The translations under genes and the position numbers were made by a program. Shown piece after piece: positions 1-8,408 of a stretch of DNA of 64,000 bases (position 1 is its first letter; every line of letters starts with the position of its first letter). This DNA is from Citricoccus sp. CH26A. GTDB taxonomy: Bacteria; Actinomycetota; Actinomycetes; Actinomycetales; Micrococcaceae. The stretch spans positions 62,001 through 126,000 of the forward strand of contig NZ_AFXQ01000007.1 of NCBI RefSeq assembly GCF_000224415.1, given 5' to 3'. The notes under the pieces were generated by a model. That model made no database searches. It saw only the letters and a list, made by a program, of their open reading frames with translations, and was not told where the DNA came from.

Positions 1-43
1 CGAGGGCGACGACGCGCATGCCCGGCGCGCGATGCTGGTCCAT
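1..43 (-). CDS. Partial gene, N-terminus only, runs off the window start
   Basis: Reading leftwards from an ATG at 43-41 gives fourteen codons (MDQHRAPGMRVVAL) before the window ends. A GGACAGGAC stretch five to six bases upstream could be its ribosome binding site. It lies 95 bases downstream of the binding-protein gene on the same strand, so it may be the last gene of the iron-type ABC operon. Too little is visible to name a function. A second in-frame ATG nine codons in is an alternative start. Confidence 0.3.
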   Translation of the reverse strand, partial: MDQHRAPGMRVVAL

Positions 44-138
44 GGGTGTCCTGTCCACTGGTGCTGGTGCTGGTCGGGGGACGGCGGCGGGGGCCACCGG
101 GTGAGCGGTGACCCCCACCGTGGCCGCGTGAGAAGCGG

Positions 139-1251
139 TCAGCCGAAGATGCCCGCGATGAACGGCTGGCTGGACTTCTGCCGGTCCGTCACGTCGGCGA
201 GGTCCGGACGGGGCAGCAGCGGCACGTCCGCCGGGTTCTCGAAGGGCAGGTCCATGTCCTCGGCGTTGGCCACCGGGCCGTGACCGGCCGCGGCCTTGAC
301 CTCGTTGGCCTCCGGGGTGTTCAGCCAGGTGGTGAACAGCTCGGCAGCCTGTGCGTTCTCCGCCTCGTCGATGACCCCGGCGTACCAGTAGGTCGCCCAG
401 TTGCCGCCCTCGACGGGGTAGGTGATCTCCACCGGGGCCCCGTCCCCGGTCAGGCTCAGGTAGTTGCCCATGGCGCCCATGATGCAGGCGTAGGCGCGGC
501 CCTGGACCACGGCGTTGTGGCACTCCGCGGTGTTGGAGGAGATGACGACGTCCTGGGCGGCCAGGTCGGTCAGGTAGTCCTCGCCCAGGGACTCCTCGTG
601 CAGCACCAGGTCGGCCCACTGCATGCCACCGCCGTCCGTGGCCGGATCGGTCATGGTGATCTTGCCCTTCAGGGCCGGGTCGAGCAGGTCCTGCCAGCTG
701 GCCGGGACCAGGCCGACGTCCTGGCGCGTGTCGTAGACGAACCCACGCGGGGAGGCCGAGACGGCGGTCAGGGTGCCGGCCTCGAGGGAGAACTGGGGAT
801 CGCTCGTGAGGTCGTCCGCGTTGAAGGGACGGAACTCCGCGAAGTAGTCCCGGCCCGCCAGTGCCACGGCACCGGCATCGCCGGTGATCACCGCGTCGGC
901 GATCCGCTGTCCCGAGGCCTGCTCCTGGGAGACCTTGGTGTCCAGCTCGGCGCCGACGACCTGCAGCGGCTCCACGCGGATCTCGGGGAAGCGCTCCTGG
1001 AAGGCCTCGAACACGCCCGGCCAGGTCGCCGTCAGGGGGGTGTAGACGTTCACCGTGGTCTGGCCGCTCTCCACCGCCTCGGCGTACATCTGCTCGAACT
1101 GGGCCTGGGCCTCGGCCCCGCCGAGCCCGGACGCGGCCTCGACCCCGTCGCGTTCGCCGAGTCCCTCGGAGGCCGGGGCGTCACCGCCGCAGCCGGTCAG
1201 GAGGAGTGCCGAGGCCAGCCCGAGGGTGGTGAGGAGGGTGCGTGATTTCAT
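139..1251 (-). CDS. Ferric-iron-type ABC transporter substrate-binding lipoprotein
   Basis: This 370-residue protein starts with a lipoprotein signal peptide (lipobox LLTGC, Cys21), so it should be anchored outside the membrane. The mature part resembles the AfuA/FbpA class of extracellular solute-binding proteins for Fe(III), with VNVYTPLT near the N-terminus and a WATYWYAGVI stretch near residue 285. It delivers ligand to the permease and ATPase encoded just upstream on the same strand (permease, ATPase, binding protein in transcription order). The 69-base gap before it contains a hairpin. The ligand is inferred from family only; hexose-phosphate, thiamine and aminoethylphosphonate importers use related proteins. 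Confidence 0.85.
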   Translation of the reverse strand: MKSRTLLTTLGLASALLLTGCGGDAPASEGLGERDGVEAASGLGGAEAQAQFEQMYAEAVESGQTTVNVYTPLTATWPGVFEAFQERFPEIRVEPLQVVGAELDTKVSQEQASGQRIADAVITGDAGAVALAGRDYFAEFRPFNADDLTSDPQFSLEAGTLTAVSASPRGFVYDTRQDVGLVPASWQDLLDPALKGKITMTDPATDGGGMQWADLVLHEESLGEDYLTDLAAQDVVISSNTAECHNAVVQGRAYACIMGAMGNYLSLTGDGAPVEITYPVEGGNWATYWYAGVIDEAENAQAAELFTTWLNTPEANEVKAAAGHGPVANAEDMDLPFENPADVPLLPRPDLADVTDRQKSSQPFIAGIFG

Positions 1252-1271
1252 GGATCGACCTTTCAGGGGGA

Positions 1272-1293
1272 TTCCCCGCGGGGGCGCGGGGAA
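1272..1293 (-). terminator. Intercistronic hairpin in the ABC operon
   Basis: The arms TTCCCCGC (1272-1279) and GCGGGGAA (1286-1293) form an 8-bp stem with a 6-base loop between the ATPase gene and the binding-protein gene. There is no T tract. It could be a weak terminator or a stabiliser that raises binding-protein mRNA relative to the upstream genes, a common arrangement in such operons. Confidence 0.4.
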
Positions 1294-1320
1294 GGGGAGT
1301 GCAGGGGAGGGGGAGGGTGG

Positions 1321-2433
1321 TCAGAGCGGCAGGCAGGCCAGGGAGTCCACCGGGATCCCGGCGATGACGTCCTGGCCGACCAGGGGTGACCCGTGGGGCC
1401 AGATGTTGGCCACCTCGGCCGTGCGCAGGGAGACCGAGAACCGCTGGGGACCCACCTCCAGCGCGTAGATGTACTCGTCGCCGAGGTAGACGATGTCGGT
1501 CACCGTGCCGGTGAACCGGTTGGGCATCGCCGTGGCCGGCTCGCCCATGATCACCGAGGCCGAGCGCATGGCGACCTCCACGGCGTCACCGGCCGCGATG
1601 CCCGCGCGGGCCGGGCAGTCGAGGCGCAGCTCGGTGTCGTCCAGGCGGACCGAGATCCCGTGGTCGTCGGCGGTGACCACGGTGGCCCGCAGGAAGTTGT
1701 CGTAGCCCACGAAGTCGGCCACGAAGTGGGACACGGGGTGCCAGTAGATCTCCCGCGGGGTGCCGACCTGTTCGATCCGTCCCTTGTTCAGCAACACGAT
1801 GCGGGTGGACAGGGAGACCGCCTCCTCCTGGTCGTGGGTGACGTAGAGGGAGGTGGTGCCCACGCGGCGGTGCATGTCCCGCAGCTCGGTGCGCATGTCC
1901 TGGCGCAACCGGGCGTCCAGGTTGGACAACGGCTCGTCGAACAGCAGCAGCCGCGGGTTGGCGACCAGCGCCCGGGCGAGGGCCACGCGCTGCTGCTGGC
2001 CGCCGGAGAGGTCCGTGGCCATCCGTCCGGCGAATTCATCGAGCCCGACCAGCTCCAGGACGTCGCGGACCCGGCGCGCCCGGTCCGGGACGCTGACCTT
2101 GCGCATGCGCAGGGGGTAGCCGACGTTGGCGGCCACGGACATGTGCGGCCACAGGGCGTAGCTCTGGAAGACCATCCCGATGTCCCGCTTCTCCGGGGGG
2201 ACGTGCGTGCGCTGGGCGGGGGCGTCGACCACCTCGTCGCCGATCGAGACCCGGCCGCCCGTCGGGCGTTCCAGTCCGGCCACGCAGCGCAGCGTCGTGG
2301 TCTTGCCGCAGCCGGAGGGACCCAGCAGGGTCAGGAACTCACCCTCCTCGATCTGCAGGTCCAGCGAGGGCACGGCCGGGGCGGCCTGGGGTGAGTACCG
2401 CTTCTCGAGGGACTCAATGCTGACTCTTGCCAT
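1321..2433 (-). CDS. ABC transporter ATP-binding protein (FbpC/PotA type)
   Basis: The 370-residue ATPase begins MARVSIESLE; an in-frame upstream extension is only read-through of the permease region. It has Walker A GPSGCGKT (38-45), Q-loop FQSYALWPH (89-97), signature LSGGQQQR (142-149), Walker B LLLFDEP (162-168) and switch His200, followed by a TOBE-type C-terminal domain from about residue 240. It energises uptake through the fused permease encoded immediately upstream (9-base gap) with the binding protein downstream. All catalytic motifs are intact. Confidence 0.9.
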   Translation of the reverse strand: MARVSIESLEKRYSPQAAPAVPSLDLQIEEGEFLTLLGPSGCGKTTTLRCVAGLERPTGGRVSIGDEVVDAPAQRTHVPPEKRDIGMVFQSYALWPHMSVAANVGYPLRMRKVSVPDRARRVRDVLELVGLDEFAGRMATDLSGGQQQRVALARALVANPRLLLFDEPLSNLDARLRQDMRTELRDMHRRVGTTSLYVTHDQEEAVSLSTRIVLLNKGRIEQVGTPREIYWHPVSHFVADFVGYDNFLRATVVTADDHGISVRLDDTELRLDCPARAGIAAGDAVEVAMRSASVIMGEPATAMPNRFTGTVTDIVYLGDEYIYALEVGPQRFSVSLRTAEVANIWPHGSPLVGQDVIAGIPVDSLACLPL

Positions 2434-2441
2434 GGGTCTTC

Positions 2442-4247
2442 CTATCGGGTGCCGGCCGCGCTGACCGCGCGGGCGTCGTCGGGGGTGGGGGTGGGGTGGG
2501 ACTGGGCCGCGGTCCGGGCGGTGCCGGACGGCGGCCGGACGGCGTCCACGAGGTCGCCGCGGGAGCGGGTCCGGCGTTCGGCCCGCCAGCGCAGCAGGCG
2601 CCCGGCGCCGAGCAGGATCGCCCCGCCCAGTGCCAGCAGGGCCAGCAGGAGCAACAGCAGTGCGGCGGCCCGGGAGCCGTTGCCCAGCTGGGTGTAGTAG
2701 TTGTAGACCAGCAGGGACACGGTCTCGGTCTTGGTGCTGGACAGCAGGATCGGGATATCGAGACTGCCGGCGGCCATCACGCCGGTGATGAACCAGGAGG
2801 CCAGGAACGTGGGGCCGATGAGCGGGACGACGATGCTGGTCATCATGCGGACCGGGGAGGCGCCGCTGACACGGGCCGACTCCTCCAGTTCGACGGCCAG
2901 CTGGCCGACCGGGCCACTGGTGGCGCGCTGGGCGATGGGCGTCACCACGATGACGAGGGCGATCAGCACGATCCAGACGGAGCCGTAGAGGGTGCGCAGG
3001 CCCGGCACGCTCAGGTAGGCCCACGTGATGGCCAGGGCGAGGACGATGCCGGGGACCGCCACCACAGCCCAGACGATCAGTTCCGGGACCTTGGACAACC
3101 GGTGCTTGCTGCGCAACGCCACGTAGCTGATGACCACGGCCAGCACGGTGGCGAAGAACCCGGCCAGGATGCCCACGAAGAAGGTGTTCTGCAGGGCGCG
3201 CAGGACGTTCGGGGTGGTGAGCAGTTCCGTGTAGTGGCGCAGGGTGAACCCGGTGACGCCGAGGATGGGCTGGAAGGACCCGATGACCAGCTGCACCAGC
3301 GGCAGGACCAGGGCCACGGCGGCGTACGCGAGGAACAGCGCCAGGCCGGCCCACCTCCAGCGGCCGATGTCCTCGCGCTCCACGCGGTAGGCCTTGCCGG
3401 TGACGGTGATGAAGTTGCGGTTGCCGAGGGCCTTCGACCGGATCATCACCAGCAGGTAGATGATCGCGATCAGCAGCAGGGCCAGTGCGCTCGCGGAGTC
3501 GTAGCGGATCGGCGTGGTGGCGAGGAAGTCGTAGATCTGGGTGGGGAAGACGTAGATGCCGGCCGGCACGCCCAGGATGAGGGCGACGTCGAGCTGGCCC
3601 AGCGAGTTCACGAACCCGAGGATGGCCAGGCCGGACAGTGTGGGCAGCAGGATCGGGATGTTGATCTCCAGGAAGGTCCGCACCCTGCCGGCGCCGGAGA
3701 GCAGCGAGGCCTCCTCCATCGAGCGGTTCAGGGCGCGCACCGGGCCCATGAGCAGCAGGTACATCACCGCCACGCTCTTCAGGCCACTGACGAGGATCAG
3801 TCCCGCCCAGGAGAGGGCGTCGAAGCGGACCTGGCCGTCCGGCCCGGTGCCCAGGACCTGGGTCACCAGTCCGGTCGGGCCGGTGAGCATCCCCCAGCTG
3901 ATGGCGAAGAAGAGCGTGGGGATCGCGAAGATCGTGACCATCGTGATCGTGATGGTGCGGGATCCGGGGGTGTTCGTGCGCGTGGCCAGCCACGCGAGGA
4001 CGAAGCCGCCGACGATGCCGATGGCCTGCACCCCGAGGGCGTACAGGACCGAGGCCCAGAGGGTGCTCCAGGTGGCCGGGTCGCCGTAGGCGTTGACGAA
4101 ACCCGAGAGCCCGAACTCCCCGGCGGTCCCGGGCTGACCGCTGCGGAATGCGCCGTAGACCAGCATCAGCAGCGGGTAGCCGAAGAACGCGGCGATGAAC
4201 AACAGGAACAGGAGCAGGGCGGGCTGGGCGGACCTGAGTCGATTCAC
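2442..4247 (-). CDS. ABC transporter permease, fused double domain (ferric iron type)
   Basis: A roughly 600-residue membrane protein with about twelve hydrophobic segments in two halves. Each half carries an EAA-type loop (EEASLLSGAGRV and EESARVSGASPV), so both permease subunits are fused, as in FbpB/AfuB iron permeases. I chose GTG at 4247 because GGAGAG lies about six bases upstream. A longer reading from ATG at 4313 (MDSQSPRSRR...) is possible, but that ATG sits inside the probable -10 box. First gene of the operon with the ATPase and binding protein. Confidence 0.82.
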   Translation of the reverse strand: MNRLRSAQPALLLFLLFIAAFFGYPLLMLVYGAFRSGQPGTAGEFGLSGFVNAYGDPATWSTLWASVLYALGVQAIGIVGGFVLAWLATRTNTPGSRTITITMVTIFAIPTLFFAISWGMLTGPTGLVTQVLGTGPDGQVRFDALSWAGLILVSGLKSVAVMYLLLMGPVRALNRSMEEASLLSGAGRVRTFLEINIPILLPTLSGLAILGFVNSLGQLDVALILGVPAGIYVFPTQIYDFLATTPIRYDSASALALLLIAIIYLLVMIRSKALGNRNFITVTGKAYRVEREDIGRWRWAGLALFLAYAAVALVLPLVQLVIGSFQPILGVTGFTLRHYTELLTTPNVLRALQNTFFVGILAGFFATVLAVVISYVALRSKHRLSKVPELIVWAVVAVPGIVLALAITWAYLSVPGLRTLYGSVWIVLIALVIVVTPIAQRATSGPVGQLAVELEESARVSGASPVRMMTSIVVPLIGPTFLASWFITGVMAAGSLDIPILLSSTKTETVSLLVYNYYTQLGNGSRAAALLLLLLALLALGGAILLGAGRLLRWRAERRTRSRGDLVDAVRPPSGTARTAAQSHPTPTPDDARAVSAAGTR

Positions 4248-4311
4248 GATGGCTCTCCGGGAACGGGCGGGCGCTCGCCGTGGGCGGCGCGAGCGGGGGG
4301 ACTGAGAATCC

Positions 4312-4340
4312 ATACTGGATGTGATCTCAGACACTGTCAA
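4312..4340 (-). promoter_or_regulatory. Probable promoter of the iron-type ABC operon
   Basis: On the minus strand a perfect TTGACA (-35, 4340-4335) is followed after 17 bases by CAGTAT (-10, 4317-4312). Transcription would begin near 4305, leaving a leader of about 58 bases before the GTG start at 4247. This placement argues against the ATG at 4313 as the permease start. Confidence 0.5.
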
Positions 4341-4346
4341 CGAGTT

Positions 4347-4359
4347 TGCAAAATATGCA
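4347..4359. promoter_or_regulatory. Candidate operator TGCAAAATATGCA (with a second copy at 4462-4474)
   Basis: TGCAAAATATGCA lies just upstream of the ABC operon -35 box, and a related TGCAAAATGTTGC sits at 4462-4474 in the leader of the divergent flavin reductase gene. TGCA at both ends makes the first copy partly palindromic. Both are in an unusually AT-rich stretch for this genome. They are plausible sites for a regulator of the divergent pair, perhaps the IclR-domain protein, although that protein has no obvious DNA-binding domain. Confidence 0.35.
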
Positions 4360-4512
4360 CGGAAAACATTTCTCGTCACGGCCGCGTCCTGGCGCTGGCC
4401 GAAAAAAATCGGACCGAGGGGTAGCGTGATCGCCACCACAAATATATTCTCACTATGACAGTGCAAAATGTTGCCCGGACAGCCGGCGACGACCAGCCTC
4501 GAGGAGGACCCC

Positions 4513-5760
4513 GTGAGCGACACCACTCTCGACACCCCGACCACCTTCGACCCCCGGGCGTTCCGCGACGTCATGGGGCACTACCCGACGGGTGTGGTGG
4601 TCGTGACCGCCATGGTCGACGGCGCCCCCGTGGGCATGGTCGTGGGCACCTTCAGCTCCGTCTCGCTGGAACCCCCGCTGGTCTCCTTCATGCCCATGAC
4701 GACCTCGTCGACCTACCCGAGGCTGCGCGCCGCCGACCGGGTGTGCATCAGCGTCTTCGCCCACGACCAGCTCCAGGCCTGCCGCACGTTGGCCTCCAAG
4801 GACCCGCAGAAGTTCGACAAAGTCGACTGGACGCTCTCGGCGGCGGGTGCGCCGATGATCTCCGGCGCCGTGGCCCACATCCACGGCCGCATCGACCGGG
4901 AGGTCGAGGCGGGGGACCACTACATCACCCTCGTCGCGGTGGACGACATCGCGGTGAACCGCCCGGTCACCCCGTTGCTGTTCTTCCAGGGCGGTTACGG
5001 CGGCTTCTCCGCCACGGGACTGTCCGCCCACGTCGACGAGTCCCTCATCTCCGCGGTGCGCGTGGCGGAGGCCGCCCGCCCGCAACTGGATCGGCTGGCC
5101 CAGCAGTTCGGATGCACCGCTGCCGCCCTCGTGCAGATCAGCGCCGTGGACCAGACCATCGGTGCCACCTCGTACGGCGGGGACAGCGACGCCGACGAGC
5201 GCATCGGCGTGCGCGTCCCGCTCCTGCCCCCGCTGGGTGAGGCCGCAGTGGCCTGGAGTCCCGACCAGGTGGACCGCTGGGTCTCCCGCATCTTCCCGCA
5301 GGACGAGCAGGTGATCGCCGGCTACCGCGAGGCGGCCGAGCGCGTCCGGGCCCAGGGGTACGCCATCTCCCGGGTGGACCAGGACCCGGAGGGGTACGCC
5401 GCCCTGGGCGAGGCCCTGAGCGAGTACGCCCACGGCGAGCTGACGCCGGTGCGGGACCGCGCCGTGCGCACCACGATCGCGGGGGCGGGGCACTTCTTCG
5501 GCGGGTCCGTCAGCGCGGCGGACCGCTCGATCGACCTGGCGAGCGTGGTGGTCCCGGTCTTCGCCCCCGGCGCCGGGGAGCCCACCAACTCCGGCCTGGT
5601 GCTGCGGTTGTGCCACCTGCCCTCGGGAGTGGACGGGGCCACCGTGCTGGAGTGGGTGAAGGCCCTGCAGCAGGCCGCGTCCGAGGTCACCCAGACCCTC
5701 TCGAGCGCTGCGGCCAAGGACTACGCGCGCTACGCCGCCGCTGGGCTGCGCAGCGCCTGA
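4513..5760 (+). CDS. Flavin reductase fused to an IclR-type effector-binding domain
   Basis: Residues about 15-165 are a flavin reductase (FMN-binding split barrel) domain with GHYPTGVVVVTA and VGTFSSVSLEPPLVSF. Residues about 185-410 resemble the C-terminal effector domain of IclR regulators (RIGVRVPLLPPLGEAAVAW, GYAISRVDQDPEGYAALGEAL), but the usual N-terminal helix-turn-helix is absent. GTG at 4513 follows GAGGAGGACCCC, a good ribosome binding site. Such enzymes supply reduced flavin to a monooxygenase or reduce ferric chelates. The divergent iron-type importer makes ferric reduction attractive but unproven. The fused domain may sense a small ligand and gate the reductase. Confidence 0.8.
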   Translation: MSDTTLDTPTTFDPRAFRDVMGHYPTGVVVVTAMVDGAPVGMVVGTFSSVSLEPPLVSFMPMTTSSTYPRLRAADRVCISVFAHDQLQACRTLASKDPQKFDKVDWTLSAAGAPMISGAVAHIHGRIDREVEAGDHYITLVAVDDIAVNRPVTPLLFFQGGYGGFSATGLSAHVDESLISAVRVAEAARPQLDRLAQQFGCTAAALVQISAVDQTIGATSYGGDSDADERIGVRVPLLPPLGEAAVAWSPDQVDRWVSRIFPQDEQVIAGYREAAERVRAQGYAISRVDQDPEGYAALGEALSEYAHGELTPVRDRAVRTTIAGAGHFFGGSVSAADRSIDLASVVVPVFAPGAGEPTNSGLVLRLCHLPSGVDGATVLEWVKALQQAASEVTQTLSSAAAKDYARYAAAGLRSA

Positions 5761-5785
5761 ACGGCCGGCCCCCGGACGGGCTGGC

Positions 5786-5825
5786 ACGACGAACGCCCCG
5801 GGCCAGGGCCCGGGGCGTTCGTCGT
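5786..5825. terminator. Bidirectional terminator hairpin
   Basis: Arms 5786-5803 and 5808-5825 pair perfectly over 18 bp around a 4-base loop. The hairpin lies between the convergent flavin reductase and GerMN lipoprotein genes and can serve both. Confidence 0.85.
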
Positions 5826-5841
5826 GTCTCCATCGGGGGGA

Positions 5842-6603
5842 TCAGCCCTTCTGGCTCATGAACTCCTGGATGGGGGTTCCGTCCACGAGCACCTCGGCGG
5901 TGTAGGTGCCGGCGTTGGCGGTGGCGGTGTACTCGAGCTGGCCGATGATCTGCGGATCGGCGCAGCTGCCGGCGGACATCGGCTGGCCGGTCAGGTCCAC
6001 GGTGACGGTGTCACCCTCGATGGAGACGTCCTGGACGCTCAGCTCGGACTGGTACAGGGCGTTGACCAGGCCGTTGGAGTGCTCGTACGTCCGGTCCTCC
6101 AGCAGGGCCTCGATGCCGGCCTCGACGCGCTCGGCGGTCCCGACCTCACCGGAGCTGGATGCCTTCACGGTGGACTCGACCAGCAGCTCACCGCACCCGG
6201 GGAACTCGATGCCCTGATGACCGGACCCGGCCGGGGACACCCAGTAGACGGTGGCCTCGCCGGCCGTGGCCGCGGCCGGAGTCGAGGACGGGGCCGACGC
6301 CGGTGTCGAGGCCGCGGGGGACGACGAGGCCGGGGCCTCGGTCGCGGGTGCGGCCGACGCCGACGGCGACTCGGACGCCGACGCGGAGGCGGCCCGCGTC
6401 TCGGTGGGGGACGCGGCCTGGCTGGACGCGGAGGCTGACGGGCTGGCACTGGGGCTCGCGCTCGAACTGGCAGGCGAGGAGGCCGGGGTCGGGGTCTCGG
6501 TGGGCACGTCGGCGACCTGGCAGGCGGTCAGGCCGAGGGAGAGCGCCGCGGCCAGGCCGGCGACGGCGAGAAGGGGTCGGCGTGGTGTTCGCGTCAAGCT
6601 CAT
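5842..6603 (-). CDS. GerMN-domain lipoprotein with Ser/Ala/Pro-rich linker
   Basis: A 253-residue lipoprotein (lipobox LTAC, Cys28). Residues about 35-115 are a low-complexity Ser/Ala/Pro/Thr linker that probably spans the cell wall, and residues about 120-250 form a GerMN-type domain, first known from spore germination proteins GerM/GerN. In non-sporulating actinobacteria such proteins are envelope components of unknown function. A TAGGCT box at 6616-6611 ends seven bases before the ATG, so the mRNA is probably leaderless. It is divergent from the DedA-like gene. Confidence 0.75.
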   Translation of the reverse strand: MSLTRTPRRPLLAVAGLAAALSLGLTACQVADVPTETPTPASSPASSSASPSASPSASASSQAASPTETRAASASASESPSASAAPATEAPASSSPAASTPASAPSSTPAAATAGEATVYWVSPAGSGHQGIEFPGCGELLVESTVKASSSGEVGTAERVEAGIEALLEDRTYEHSNGLVNALYQSELSVQDVSIEGDTVTVDLTGQPMSAGSCADPQIIGQLEYTATANAGTYTAEVLVDGTPIQEFMSQKG

Positions 6604-6643
6604 GCCCCTGAGCCTAGACGAGCGCCGCGCCTAGACTCGAACC

Positions 6644-7213
6644 ATGATGGACTGGATCGCCTCCCTGCCGCTCGGCTGGGCCATCTTGCTGTTCTGGTCC
6701 CTGGCGATCGTCCGCGCGACCACCACCTATGCCCTCGCGCGCGGGATCGCCGCCGGTGCCGCGCGCACGTCCCTGCGCCGGCACCTGTCCGGGCCGCTCT
6801 ACCTGCGCGCCATGAGGTTCGTGGACCGCTGGGGCCCGTGGGCGATCCCCCTGTGCTTCATGACCGTGGGCCTCCAGACCGCTGTGATCAGCACCGCCGG
6901 CATCACCCGGATGCGCTGGCGCCGGTTCATCCCCGCCATGCTCGTGGGCGCACTGATCTGGGGCGTCATCTACGGCACCGTCGGCATGGCGGTGGTCTGG
7001 GCCGTCATCACCACCGCCGTGGCCAGTCCCTGGGCCGCCGCGGCGCTGGTCCTGGCCCTGGCCGGCGTCGCGGTCCTGGTGCTGTGGCGTACCGGCGGGA
7101 TGGCCCTGCTGCGCGCCTCCCGGACCCAGCGCCGTGCCCGGACCGTGGCGGAGCGCGCCGCGGCGGCCCGGGCCGGCGCTCAGCCGGACACGACCTCCGA
7201 TGCCGGCCGGTAG
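6644..7213 (+). CDS. DedA/VTT-like membrane protein
   Basis: A 189-residue protein with about four hydrophobic segments. The AGITRMRWRRFIPAMLVGALIWG region resembles the conserved R-rich segment of DedA (SNARE-associated/VTT) proteins, which act in membrane homeostasis and lipid carrier translocation. It is shorter than classical DedA proteins. TAGACT at 6632-6637 ends six bases before the ATG, so the gene looks leaderless. Its last 34 bases overlap the end of the convergent alanine dehydrogenase gene. Confidence 0.65.
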   Translation: MMDWIASLPLGWAILLFWSLAIVRATTTYALARGIAAGAARTSLRRHLSGPLYLRAMRFVDRWGPWAIPLCFMTVGLQTAVISTAGITRMRWRRFIPAMLVGALIWGVIYGTVGMAVVWAVITTAVASPWAAAALVLALAGVAVLVLWRTGGMALLRASRTQRRARTVAERAAAARAGAQPDTTSDAGR

Positions 7214-8319
7214 GCCGAGTCGAGGTCCAGTCCCAGCGGTCCGGCGACGGCGTCCGCCACCCCACGGTGGGTGAGGACGCCGTCGTGGGCGTTGAGGCCC
7301 GCGGTGAAGCCCTCGTCGGAGGCCAGCGCGGCGCGCCATCCGTGGTCGGCGATCTTCAGGACGTAGGGCAGGGTGGCGTTCGTCAGGGCGGCCGTGGAGG
7401 TCTGCGGGACGGCGCCCGGGATGTTGGCCACGCAGTAGTAGACCTGCTCGCCGATGCGGTAGGTGGGGTCCTCGTGCGTGGTCGGCCGGGAGTTCTCGAA
7501 ACAACCGCCCTGGTCGATGGCGATGTCCACGAGCACCGAGCCCGGGCGCATCGCCGAGACCATGTCCTCGGTGACGAGCTTCGGCGCCGCCGCACCGGGG
7601 ATGAGGACCGAGCCGATCACCAGGTCCGCGTCCGCCACGGCCTCCGCGATGCTCAGCGTCGAGGACGCCATGGTCCGCAGCCGGCCCTGGTACACGGTGT
7701 CCAGCTGGGTCAGGCGGTCGAGGTTGATGTCCAGCACGGTCACGTCCGCACCCAGCCCCGCCGCGATCACCGCGGCGGCCTCCCCGGCGACGCCGGCCCC
7801 GATCACCGCGACGCGGCCGCGCCGGGTCCCGGGGACCCCGCCCATCAGGATGCCGGACCCACCCTGGGCCTGGGTCAGGTGGTAGGCCCCGGCCATCGGG
7901 GCGATCCGGCCGGCGACCTGGCTCATCGGGGCCAGCAGCGGCAGGGCCCTGCCGCGCGTGACGGTCTCGTAGGCGATCGCCGTGACGCCCGAGTCCAGCA
8001 CCGCCCGGGAGAGCTCCCTGTCCGCCGCGAGGTGCAGGTAGGTGAAGAGGACCCGCCCGCGGCGCATCAGCTGCAGCTCGCCGTCCACCGGTTCCTTGAC
8101 CTTGAGCAGGAGCCCGGCCTGGTCCCAGACCTCCTCGGCGCTCTCGGCCAGTCGCGCGCCGGCGTCGACGTACTGGGCGTCCGTGATGCCGGAACCGATC
8201 CCGGCGCCGGGCTGGACCAGCACGTCGTGGCCGTGGATGACGAGCTCGGAGACGCCACCGGGGGTCAGGCCGACGCGGAACTCATTGTTCTTGATCTCTG
8301 TGGGAACGCCGATGAGCAT
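7180..8319 (-). CDS. ald: Alanine dehydrogenase (first of two copies)
   Basis: The 379-residue enzyme interconverts L-alanine and pyruvate plus ammonia using NAD. Expected active-site residues are present: Arg15, Lys75, His96 and Asp269, with the NAD-binding GAGVAG at 174-179. It is full length. A second copy lies at 47678-48796 and, unlike that one, this gene has no adjacent Lrp-type regulator. A TAGCGT box six bases before the ATG suggests a leaderless transcript. It overlaps the convergent DedA-like gene by 34 bases. Confidence 0.9.
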   Translation of the reverse strand: MLIGVPTEIKNNEFRVGLTPGGVSELVIHGHDVLVQPGAGIGSGITDAQYVDAGARLAESAEEVWDQAGLLLKVKEPVDGELQLMRRGRVLFTYLHLAADRELSRAVLDSGVTAIAYETVTRGRALPLLAPMSQVAGRIAPMAGAYHLTQAQGGSGILMGGVPGTRRGRVAVIGAGVAGEAAAVIAAGLGADVTVLDINLDRLTQLDTVYQGRLRTMASSTLSIAEAVADADLVIGSVLIPGAAAPKLVTEDMVSAMRPGSVLVDIAIDQGGCFENSRPTTHEDPTYRIGEQVYYCVANIPGAVPQTSTAALTNATLPYVLKIADHGWRAALASDEGFTAGLNAHDGVLTHRGVADAVAGPLGLDLDSAYRPASEVVSG

Positions 8320-8408
8320 GCACCGACGCTACCGCCAGCGGGCCGTGTGCGGGAGTGCTGGCGGCAGGCAGGTCCTGATCAACGAGGGGTCGAGCGCATA
8401 CTGAGGGA

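Noticed and set aside
2427-4424. Very long plus-strand open frame opposite the permease gene
   Set aside because: It encodes a His/Gln/Gly/Asp-rich sequence with no domain and is the mirror of the permease codon bias; the permease on the other strand is clearly real.
4247-4574. N-terminal extension of the permease up to 4574
   Set aside because: The extension covers the promoter region and the start of the divergent reductase gene, has no family support, and is replaced by the GTG start with a ribosome binding site.
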